Below, in pieces: positions 8,695 to 15,692 of a stretch of 64,000 bases of DNA (the first letter of the stretch is position 1; the number at the start of each line of letters is the position of its first letter). Where the stretch lies: the NCBI GenBank assembly GCA_046259385.1, contig JBJYWI010000048.1:1-64000 (forward strand), in the 5' to 3' direction. The notes beneath the pieces were generated by a model, which worked only from the letters and a program-made list of their open reading frames with translations, did no database searches and was not told where the DNA came from. The position numbers and the translations under genes were made by a program. Origin of the DNA: CAVWDI01 sp046259385. Its GTDB lineage: Bacteria > Chloroflexota > Anaerolineae > Anaerolineales > UBA4823.

Positions 8695-9531
8695 TTATTT
8701 TGCTTTGATACATGAAAAGCCGACCACTCCCGGTCCGATGTTCGCGCCTAATGCCGGGGTAACGTCAACTGAAAGAGGTTCTATACCTGGTGGAAAAAGG
8801 TCTCTGGATATCTCTTGCAGATGTTCAGCTTTGGAGGGAGCGTTTGTATGGACCAGATCCAGGCGTTCAAAATTGCCGAGTTCGCGCGCAAGTTGGAGCA
8901 ATCTGCTGATCGCTCGGCTGTAAGTGCGGACACGCTCACCGGTCGGATCGCCTTCGTGCATTTTTAAGATGGGTTTAACGCGTAGGATATTACCCAATCT
9001 GGCAACAACCCCGCTCATGCGACCGCTGCGCTGCAGGTAATCGAGGGTTTCAAGCGCTGCAAAAACATAAGTCCTAGAGTTCAACTCGTCCAGACGGGCG
9101 ATGATATTTTCCATCGTTTCATTTTCCTGGGCAGCTTCCGCAGCTGCTATAACAAGGTAGCCCATTCCTAGGCTAAGCTGACGGGAGTCGTATATTGTAA
9201 CTGGCGCTGTATCAAACTGTTTCGCAGCTGTTCGGGCGACATTCACAGTGGCGCTCAGGCTCTCAGATATATGTATGGATAAAATTTGATTCGCTCCCTC
9301 ATCAACTAATTTACTGTATGCCCGCTGGAACATATCCACTCCAGGAGTAGCGGTCGTGGGCAGGGGGTCAGCGTCAATCATTCGCTCGTAAAATTCTTTG
9401 CGTGAAATTTCTACCTGGTCCAGGTAACCTTGATCACCGAAATTAATGAACAAAGGAACGGTTTCTATTCCAAACTTGTTTATGATTTCTTGCGGTAAAT
9501 CATTTGTGCTGTCAGCTACAATTCTGATCAT
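8695..9531 (-). CDS. degV: DegV family (fatty-acid-binding) protein
   Basis: 278 aa. The N-terminal IRIVADSTNDLPQEI and the middle TATPGVDMFQRAY match the DegV fold, and LDYLQRSGRMSGVVARLGN is the family's fatty-acid-binding motif. DegV/FakB proteins present fatty acids to a FakA kinase for phospholipid synthesis in Firmicutes; no fakA is seen here. The Thr in TTATPG and the C-terminal GANIGPGVVG contact the fatty acid carboxylate in known structures. It is a single gene, with a GGAGGAG site just before the start. Confidence 0.94.
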   Translation of the reverse strand: MIRIVADSTNDLPQEIINKFGIETVPLFINFGDQGYLDQVEISRKEFYERMIDADPLPTTATPGVDMFQRAYSKLVDEGANQILSIHISESLSATVNVARTAAKQFDTAPVTIYDSRQLSLGMGYLVIAAAEAAQENETMENIIARLDELNSRTYVFAALETLDYLQRSGRMSGVVARLGNILRVKPILKMHEGDPTGERVRTYSRAISRLLQLARELGNFERLDLVHTNAPSKAEHLQEISRDLFPPGIEPLSVDVTPALGANIGPGVVGFSCIKAK

Positions 9532-9639
9532 CGCTCACTCCTCCTGCGTTTCATTATTTAGGAATTATCCTACCATTTTATATTAGTAATTTTGTATATG
9601 CCATTTTATTCTGTGGTTAAAAAATAAACCCTTCCTGTG

Positions 9640-9673
9640 GAACCGGGCGGCAGTTATTTCTGCCACCCGGTTC
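9640..9673 (-). terminator. Stem-loop terminator after the fasciclin gene
   Basis: A 14-bp stem (9640-9653 with 9660-9673) with one wobble pair and a 6-nt loop. On the minus strand it lies about 84 nt after the fasciclin stop and is followed, 11 nt on, by a T-rich run. It should end fasciclin transcription before degV. Confidence 0.65.
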
Positions 9674-9756
9674 TGGCGATCCGGAATTATTGTGTGTTTT
9701 TGATGTGTTATCCGGGCGCCATCAAATAGGAGGAGAGAAAATGTTTGTATTGCCCC

Positions 9757-11163
9757 TTAGGGTAGTAATACCGCATCTATCACATGAATTACGCCGTTAG
9801 AAGCTTCGATGTCAGGAATGATCACTGCAGAATCGTTTACTTTCAGTATTTCACCGTCCAGGCTAATCAGAATGTTTTCGCCTGAAAGCATCTCAACTTC
9901 CTGTCCTGCGAGTTCGATCGCCTGTGTTGACATCACCTTGCCTTCAAGAACGTGGTATAGAAGGAGATTTGTGAGCGCTTCTTTATCTGCAATTAATTCA
10001 TCCAATGCTCCTTCAGGCAGTGCTGCAAAGGCATCATCCGTCGGCGCAAATACGGTGAATGGTCCTTCCGACTGCAACGCTTCAACCAGTTCTGCCTCTT
10101 GTAGAGCGGTCACCAGGGTGGTGAAACGACCATCTTCAACTGCGATCTCGACGATTGTTTTGTTTTCTTCCATCGCTTCGTCAGCCGGAGGCAGCAGTAC
10201 TGAGTCAATGACGTGAATAACGCCGTTAGAGGCTTCGATGTCAGGAATGATCACTTTCGATTCATTGATCAAAACATTTTCACCATCCAGAGCAACCATA
10301 ATCTTGTCTCCGGAAAGCGTCTCGACTTCCTGCCCATCGAGATCAATAACATCAGCCGCCATCACCTTACCGTCAACGACGTGGTAGAGGAGGACATTTG
10401 TAAGAGCTTCTTTGTCCGCCAGAAGCCCTTCCACTGTCCCTTCTGGTAAAGCAGCAAAAGCGTCATCGGTAGGCGCAAATACAGTGAAAGGTCCTTCAGC
10501 CTGCAGTGCTTCAACTAGCTCGGCTTCCTGCAGCGCGGTCACCAAGGTAGTAAATCGGCCGTCTTCGACTGCGATATCAACGATTGATCTGCTTTCTTCC
10601 ATCATCTCTTCGCCTTCAATTGGCGGCAGAATAACAGAATCAATCACGTGAATTACACCATTAGAGCCAACAATGTCAGTTGCGACAACTTTAGCATCGT
10701 TGATCATTACATTCTCGCCATCAACGGTAACCTTGAACATCTTACCTGACATAGTTTCGACGTCCTGACCGTTCAATCCGATTGCATCAGCTGCCAGAAC
10801 TTCAGCCCCAACTACATGGTAAAGGAGAATATTCTTGAGGGCTTCTGGATCTTCTAGCAAACTTTCTACAGTTCCTTCAGGAAGGGCTGCAAAAGCTTCA
10901 TCTGTAGGGGCAAAGACCGTAAAAGGACCGTCTCCCTGCAGGGTCTCAACCAGACCGGCAGCCTGGAGGGCAGTAACCAGGGTTGAAAAATTACCATCAG
11001 CAACTGCAATATCGACAATTGTTGGAGGAGTTTCTTCAACCGGCTCTTCTGTTACCTCTTCAACAGGCGGCTCAGTTGGCTCTGGTGTTGGCGCTGCGCC
11101 AGCGCAGGCTGCCAGCACTAATGAGACTAAAACGATTATCGAGGGGATTGTATATTTCTTCAC
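9757..11163 (-). CDS. Lipoprotein with three fasciclin (FAS1) domains
   Basis: 468 aa from a GTG at 11163, chosen because AAGGAG lies 5 nt upstream and the product then begins with a proper lipoprotein signal (lipobox LAACAG). After a Thr/Pro/Glu linker (about 25-50) come three FAS1 domains of about 135 residues, each with FTVFAPTD.AFAALPEG and the H2-type motif SNGVIHVIDSV. The three repeats are very similar to one another, repeats 2 and 3 most so, suggesting recent duplication. FAS1 proteins act in adhesion and matrix contact on the cell surface. A sigma-70-like promoter at 11222-11249 and a strong terminator at 9640-9673 frame it as a monocistronic unit. Confidence 0.93.
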   Translation of the reverse strand: MKKYTIPSIIVLVSLVLAACAGAAPTPEPTEPPVEEVTEEPVEETPPTIVDIAVADGNFSTLVTALQAAGLVETLQGDGPFTVFAPTDEAFAALPEGTVESLLEDPEALKNILLYHVVGAEVLAADAIGLNGQDVETMSGKMFKVTVDGENVMINDAKVVATDIVGSNGVIHVIDSVILPPIEGEEMMEESRSIVDIAVEDGRFTTLVTALQEAELVEALQAEGPFTVFAPTDDAFAALPEGTVEGLLADKEALTNVLLYHVVDGKVMAADVIDLDGQEVETLSGDKIMVALDGENVLINESKVIIPDIEASNGVIHVIDSVLLPPADEAMEENKTIVEIAVEDGRFTTLVTALQEAELVEALQSEGPFTVFAPTDDAFAALPEGALDELIADKEALTNLLLYHVLEGKVMSTQAIELAGQEVEMLSGENILISLDGEILKVNDSAVIIPDIEASNGVIHVIDAVLLP

Positions 11164-11221
11164 TTGTACTCCTTTTTTTATTTTTTTATTTATCCGGTTT
11201 ATTTCTCTCAATTGCAAAGGT

Positions 11222-11249
11222 ATTGTACACATTTATTTATATTTGTCAA
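11222..11249 (-). promoter_or_regulatory. Sigma-70-like promoter of the fasciclin gene
   Basis: On the minus strand TTGACA (11249-11244) and TACAAT (11227-11222) are 16 bp apart, giving an expected start near 11215 and a leader of about 50 nt. The rest of the 358-bp gap between this gene and the photolyase gene holds only AT-rich sequence and a possible plus-strand TATAAT near 11412. Confidence 0.6.
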
Positions 11250-11521
11250 GATTTGGCAAAGGTTTTTTGGGATTAATCTTTTTTAATCTTTATCCATAAA
11301 AAATTTTCTTTAGAGATCTTCGATTGGTAACTAGAAAGAAATTTATGTTTATATTGGCAGTTTGTTTCCGGTTTTGGGTTTTGTTTTCGTCTTAATCTTA
11401 AGCAGATTTGTATAATAGAAAAACTCATTTTCTGGTTTCATCGGATTTCGGCAAAGTAATCATTTCTGCCCCTTTTTATTCCTGATTGACGGATCAATCA
11501 TCTTGGTTTATATATTCTGGG

Positions 11522-13039
11522 ATGACGGTTACAGTTTGGATTCTTGGCGACCAGTTGTGCAAAAACCATCCGGCGCTCGATTATGCTGTAGAGCAGTACG
11601 GCAAAAGCAATATTGTTATTCTGATGCTGGAAAGTGAGAAACGCGCTGGGAGAATTTCTTATCACGCAAAAAAACTGGTCTTGCTGTTCAGCGCAATGCG
11701 CCATATTGCCGAACATTTGCGAATGCAAGGATTTCGGGTGGATTACCGAATTTCCCCCAGAACAGGAGAGGCGATAAATAGCCATCTCAAAGAGTTCCAG
11801 CCCGAAGCTGTGATCGCGATGTCAGCTAGCGAGTTTCGCGGTCGAATTTACCAGAAAAACCTGGAAGATAAATTTGGCATACCTGTAATTCAACTGCCAA
11901 ATACGCAGTTCTTATCTGGGCGGTTTGACCCATATCCGGATCCCCAGCTAGGAAAGAGATATGTGCAGGAACAGTTTTACCGCAGAATGCGCCGGAACTT
12001 CCAACTGCTGGTCGATGCCGACGGAGAGCCATTTGGAGGAAAGTGGAACTTTGATAAAGACAACCGGCGCCGGCTGCCATCGAATCAAAAACCGCCGCGA
12101 CCGATTGCCTTTTCGCCGGATGGAATTACCATGCAAGTTATGGAAGAAGTTGGGAGGAAGTATAGGGTGGTGGGAAATAGCGATGGATTTAATCTTGCCG
12201 TTACCCGCGAACAAGCCCGCCAGGCAGCATATGATTTTTTCGATTATCGTTTGCATGATTTTGGCGCGTACGAGGATGCCATGAGCTGTGAGAATGACAT
12301 CATTTACCATTCCAAGCTTTCTCCTTATATAAATTTAGGTTTGCTGGACCCTCTCTGGCTAGCGAGAGAGGCCCAAACGAGGTATAGCGAAGGGATGGCT
12401 CCGATCAATTCCGTCGAAGGTTTCATCCGCCAGCTGGTGGGGTGGCGCGAATATATATACTGGCAGTACTGGCGATTGATGCCAGAAATCTCAGGCAGTA
12501 ACTTCTGGGGATTTAACCGCGCGCTTCCGGAGTTTTTCTGGAATGGCGAAACTGAAATGAATTGTTTGAAGCATGTTATCGGAAGAGCTCTACACGACGG
12601 CTACACCCACCACATCGAACGCCTGATGGTGGTATGTAATTTTTGTTTGCTCGCGGGAATTGACCCGGATACGGTCAACATCTGGTTCCAGAGCGTCTAT
12701 ATTGATGCATATGAGTGGGTTATGTTGCCAAATGTGTATGGAATGGGTCTGTATGCCGATGGGGGAATGGTGGGGACTAAACCCTATATTTCATCTGCGA
12801 ATTACCTTAGCAAGATGAGTGATTATTGCCGGGCATGTGTATTTAACCATAAGCACCGTACCGGTGTAGGTGCCTGTCCTTTCAATTATCTGTACTGGAA
12901 TTTCATTCTTGAGCATAACCAAATACTCAAGGCTAACCCAAGAATGAGTAGAAGCCTGTTGGGGTTGAGGCATCTGGATCAAGAAGATAAACGTTTGATT
13001 CAAGAAAGCGCGCACCAGTTTCTGAATTCACTTGTTTAG
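11522..13039 (+). CDS. Fe-S cluster photolyase (CryPro/FeS-BCP, PhrB-like)
   Basis: 505 aa from ATG 11522; an upstream TTG is less likely because known relatives begin directly at the LILGDQL-like strand (here VWILGDQL). The protein matches the prokaryotic (6-4) photolyase/cryptochrome group that carries FAD and a [4Fe-4S] cluster. Four cysteines, C348, C436, C439 and C452, have the same spacing (88, 3, 13) as the cluster ligands C350/C438/C441/C454 of Agrobacterium PhrB. The histidines in DGYTHHIERLMV lie where (6-4) activity residues are expected. It uses blue/near-UV light to repair pyrimidine dimers. It is the first gene of the plus-strand island; its own promoter is unclear. Confidence 0.93.
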   Translation: MTVTVWILGDQLCKNHPALDYAVEQYGKSNIVILMLESEKRAGRISYHAKKLVLLFSAMRHIAEHLRMQGFRVDYRISPRTGEAINSHLKEFQPEAVIAMSASEFRGRIYQKNLEDKFGIPVIQLPNTQFLSGRFDPYPDPQLGKRYVQEQFYRRMRRNFQLLVDADGEPFGGKWNFDKDNRRRLPSNQKPPRPIAFSPDGITMQVMEEVGRKYRVVGNSDGFNLAVTREQARQAAYDFFDYRLHDFGAYEDAMSCENDIIYHSKLSPYINLGLLDPLWLAREAQTRYSEGMAPINSVEGFIRQLVGWREYIYWQYWRLMPEISGSNFWGFNRALPEFFWNGETEMNCLKHVIGRALHDGYTHHIERLMVVCNFCLLAGIDPDTVNIWFQSVYIDAYEWVMLPNVYGMGLYADGGMVGTKPYISSANYLSKMSDYCRACVFNHKHRTGVGACPFNYLYWNFILEHNQILKANPRMSRSLLGLRHLDQEDKRLIQESAHQFLNSLV

Positions 13040-13091
13040 CTGAAATAAGAACTAAAAGATTATTACCCTTGAGTTAGCGAGCCCTTATAAC

Positions 13092-13119
13092 TTTGCAAAA
13101 CATTGACAAAATATTTACA
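13092..13119 (+). promoter_or_regulatory. Putative CarH-type operator: three 11-bp direct repeats
   Basis: The hexamers TTTGCA (13092), TTGACA (13103) and TTTACA (13114) begin exactly 11 bp apart, each followed by A/T-rich spacers. The middle one is the -35 box of the promoter below. All fit T-K-N-R-C-A, as do the three repeats at the carH promoter (21424-21451). Known CarH operators are 11-bp direct repeats overlapping -35. Binding is inferred. Confidence 0.7.
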
Positions 13120-13131
13120 TTATGATATAAG
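13103..13131 (+). promoter_or_regulatory. Strong sigma-70 promoter for the 13170-20884 operon
   Basis: Consensus TTGACA (13103-13108), a 17-bp spacer and TATAAG (13126-13131). The predicted start is near 13138, giving a leader of about 30 nt. The -35 box is inside the putative CarH operator, so bound regulator would block polymerase in the dark. Confidence 0.75.
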
Positions 13132-13169
13132 ATAAAAAAATATAATGTTTGGATTAAATGGGTAGATGT

Positions 13170-13808
13170 ATGAAAAAGAATGCATTAATTTTCGGGGCGG
13201 CAGGCGCGATAGGGTCAGCAGTTCTTAAAACACTGGATAAAAATAAATGGAAGACCATTGCTGTCAGTCGTGAAACCAGTCTCATCCAAGATTACGCAGA
13301 CTATGTATTTGATATATCATTCACAGATGTAAGTCAGATTGCACAAACAGCTTATCTAATCTCCCAGAAAGTTGAGGGGATTGACCTTTGGGTTTATGCA
13401 GCTGGGGATATTCTCTCCGCAAAAATATCCGATATGAGACCTGAAGAATGGGACAGAATTCTGATGGCTAATCTCTCGGGAGCATTTTACACACTCCACT
13501 TCAGTCTGCCATTGTTAAGTGAAGGCGCTCACATCTTCCTAATTGGCGCGGTTAGTGAAAGATTGCGCCTGCCTGGTCTATCCGCTTATGCAGTAGCAAA
13601 ATCTGGGTTGGAAGCGTTTGCCGGAGTCTTGCGAAAAGAGCAGCGAAAAAAGCTCGTGACAGTTGTACGTCCCGGGGCTGTCAAGACCACATTTTGGGAT
13701 AAAGTCCCGATGAAAATCCCACCTGATGCTGCATCACCTGAAAAAGTTGCTCTAAAAATAATTGCAGCATACCAGGCAGGTCATCAAGGAAACCTTGATC
13801 TTGTTTAA
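13170..13808 (+). CDS. Short-chain dehydrogenase/reductase
   Basis: 212 aa from ATG 13170 (another in-frame ATG at 13158 would add four residues; neither has a clear ribosome site). The Rossmann motif GAAGAIGSA (T-GxxxGxG class variant) opens the protein and the catalytic Y-x3-K is in SAYAVAKSGLEAF. The NNAG-like motif is AAGDI. Short for an SDR, and the usual Ser before the Tyr may be the Ser of AVSER. Substrate unknown. First gene of the operon driven by the putative CarH-controlled promoter. SDR genes are common members of light-induced clusters in other bacteria. Confidence 0.85.
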   Translation: MKKNALIFGAAGAIGSAVLKTLDKNKWKTIAVSRETSLIQDYADYVFDISFTDVSQIAQTAYLISQKVEGIDLWVYAAGDILSAKISDMRPEEWDRILMANLSGAFYTLHFSLPLLSEGAHIFLIGAVSERLRLPGLSAYAVAKSGLEAFAGVLRKEQRKKLVTVVRPGAVKTTFWDKVPMKIPPDAASPEKVALKIIAAYQAGHQGNLDLV

Positions 13809-13877
13809 CCTAAGAACTATTCTTCTTAATATCTTTAGCATCTATTGAAACTCAAATTTTATTTCTGGAAAACTAAA

Positions 13878-14381
13878 ATGCAAATCACTCAAACTTTTAA
13901 AAACATTGAATCCAAATTTGACATCATTGATATTACGATCACAAACTTGATGGCGAAGTACAGCCTTGTGGTATTGCGGATTAGTATGGGACTAGTTTTT
14001 ATCTGGTTTGGAGCGCTAAAATTTTTCCCCGGATTAAGTCCTGCAGAAGAGCTAGTTCGAAACACTATATATTTTTTTGACCCCGAATTCGTTCTACCGG
14101 TACTTGCTGCATGGGAAGTGACAATCGGTTTAGGATTTTTAACCGGATTATTCACGAACAGGTTTCAACGCCTAACGATTTTGCTGTTATTTCTACAGAT
14201 GTTTGGAGTGGCTTTACCCCTGGTGCTACTTCCCGAAGTTTGCTGGAAAAATTTTCCTTTTGTCTTGACTCTTGAGGGTCAATATATTGTAAAGAACCTT
14301 GTGATAATTGGATCCGCCCTGGTTTTAGGCGCAACTGTCCGGGGAGGATGGATTCACCCTGAGCCCAAAAAGCTTATATAG
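13878..14381 (+). CDS. DoxX-family four-helix membrane protein
   Basis: 167 aa from ATG 13878; an upstream TTG at 13845 is possible but has no ribosome site. After about 30 soluble residues come four helices with the family pattern LRISMGLVFIWFGALKFFPG, then WEVTIGLGFLTG and a final helix ending RGGWIHP. DoxX-type proteins are linked to quinone or redox chemistry in the membrane, but this subgroup has no fixed function. Second gene of the operon, 69 bp after the SDR. Confidence 0.82.
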   Translation: MQITQTFKNIESKFDIIDITITNLMAKYSLVVLRISMGLVFIWFGALKFFPGLSPAEELVRNTIYFFDPEFVLPVLAAWEVTIGLGFLTGLFTNRFQRLTILLLFLQMFGVALPLVLLPEVCWKNFPFVLTLEGQYIVKNLVIIGSALVLGATVRGGWIHPEPKKLI

Positions 14382-14399
14382 CAGTATTGGAGTTGTTCT

Positions 14400-14972
14400 A
14401 TGGCATACATGATCTTGATAGTAGTAATTGGATTGATTGTAATTTTTTCGATTTGGTTATGGCAGAATTCTCCTGGAAGCAGCGTTTTTGTTGCTACAGA
14501 AAAAACTGATCAGTTTCCGGAGGTTTCAGGATATAACCTCGATCGGAAGGAATTTATCTTTCCCCGGGACTTTGAGGGCGAACACAACTTGATTATGGTT
14601 GCCTTCCAACAATACCATCAGAATATTGTGAATACCTGGATACCACATGTGCAGGAATTAGAGGCAGAAACCCCCGGATTCGTTTATTATGAATTGCCGA
14701 CAATCAAAGAGATGTCGCTAATAACGCGAACCTTCATTAATGAAGGTATGCGAGCTGGTATCCCGGACCAGACAGCCAGAGAAAGAACTGTTACTCTCTA
14801 CATCGATAAAGATAAATTTACTGCCGCTTTGAATATCCCGGATGAAGATGATATATATTTGTTTCTGGTTGAAGAGGATGGGAGTATCATCTGGCGCGAA
14901 AAAGGTGCCTATGATGCAGAAAAAGCCGGCGCTCTTCAAGAGATTTTGCAGGAAAAGCTGAATTTAAAATGA
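14400..14972 (+). CDS. Membrane-anchored ATP10/thioredoxin-fold-like protein
   Basis: 190 aa. One N-terminal helix (about 3-22) anchors a soluble domain that resembles the mitochondrial ATP10 family (NLIMVAFQQYHQ, then TRTFINEGMRAGIPD, VTLYIDKDKF, LFLVEEDGSIIWREKG), a thioredoxin-like fold. It has no CxxC, so it is unlikely to be a disulfide enzyme. ATP10 is an assembly factor for mitochondrial ATP synthase; the bacterial role is unknown. GGAG lies 8 nt before the ATG. Its stop overlaps the start of the ABC ATPase (ATGA), tying it to the transporter. Confidence 0.68.
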   Translation: MAYMILIVVIGLIVIFSIWLWQNSPGSSVFVATEKTDQFPEVSGYNLDRKEFIFPRDFEGEHNLIMVAFQQYHQNIVNTWIPHVQELEAETPGFVYYELPTIKEMSLITRTFINEGMRAGIPDQTARERTVTLYIDKDKFTAALNIPDEDDIYLFLVEEDGSIIWREKGAYDAEKAGALQEILQEKLNLK

Positions 14973-15670
14973 GCACTGAAAATAATGGAAGCTATATTCG
15001 TTTGAACAATCTCTGGAAGGAGTTCAATGAAGGAAACCAGAAGCGTGAAGTCCTTCGAGGGACTGGATCAGACTTCAAAAAGGGAGAGTTAATCGCAATT
15101 CTTGGTAAAAGCGGAAGCGGTAAAAGCACCCTTTTAAACATTATCAGCGGGATCGATATGCCGGACGAAGGGGATATTACTATCAACGGGTTAACGCTGA
15201 CCCGTCTCGATGAAAACCGGCGCACTCTATTCCGGCGTGAAAATATTGGATTTATATTCCAATTTTTTAACCTTATACCAACTCTTACAGTTGAAGAGAA
15301 TGTGAGTTTGCCTTTAGAGTTGTTGGGTTCAGATACAAGCCATGCGAAATCTCAAGCTGCCGAAATATTGGATCGTGTTGGTCTGGTAGATAGACTTAAC
15401 ACATTCCCTGAACGATTGTCTGGCGGTGAACAGCAGCGGGTTGCGATTGCGCGCGCCTTGGTACATGATCCCTTGCTTTTGCTGGCTGATGAACCCACAG
15501 GCAACCTGGACGAAGAAATTGGCGCGCAAATACTCTCTTTGCTTGACCAGCTTACCCGACAGGCTGGTAAAAATTTGATTTTGGTCACCCACAATAAAGA
15601 AAGTGCTGCATTTGCAGACCGGAAATTCGAACTTATTGGCGGCTGTCTCTATGAGGTAGATTCAGCTTGA
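14969..15670 (+). CDS. ABC transporter ATP-binding protein, LolD/AttE type
   Basis: 233 aa. Complete ATPase: Walker A GKSGSGKSTLL, Q-loop GFIFQFFNLIP, signature LSGGEQQRVAIARAL, Walker B LLLADEPTGNLD, H-loop VTHN. This is the LolD/MacB type that drives FtsX-fold permeases. It overlaps the ATP10-like gene by 4 bp and the 856-residue permease gene follows 22 bp downstream. With the lipocalin-like AttH/CrtC protein after that, the set resembles the AttEFGH arrangement. Substrate unknown; a lipid or lipophilic pigment is plausible (inference). Confidence 0.93.
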   Translation: MSTENNGSYIRLNNLWKEFNEGNQKREVLRGTGSDFKKGELIAILGKSGSGKSTLLNIISGIDMPDEGDITINGLTLTRLDENRRTLFRRENIGFIFQFFNLIPTLTVEENVSLPLELLGSDTSHAKSQAAEILDRVGLVDRLNTFPERLSGGEQQRVAIARALVHDPLLLLADEPTGNLDEEIGAQILSLLDQLTRQAGKNLILVTHNKESAAFADRKFELIGGCLYEVDSA

Positions 15671-15692
15671 TACCAGATCCGGTGAACAAACA

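Noticed and set aside
9728..9800. Plus-strand ribosome site plus ATG (9741) with a 19-codon frame, antisense to the end of the fasciclin gene
   Set aside because: The product is very short, overlaps a real gene's conserved 3' end and has no recognisable character.
11233..11249. Possible CarH operator at the fasciclin promoter (TTTGCC and TTGACA 11 bp apart on the minus strand)
   Set aside because: Only one hexamer fits fully, the second has a mismatch and a third is missing. Chance is likely in AT-rich promoter DNA.
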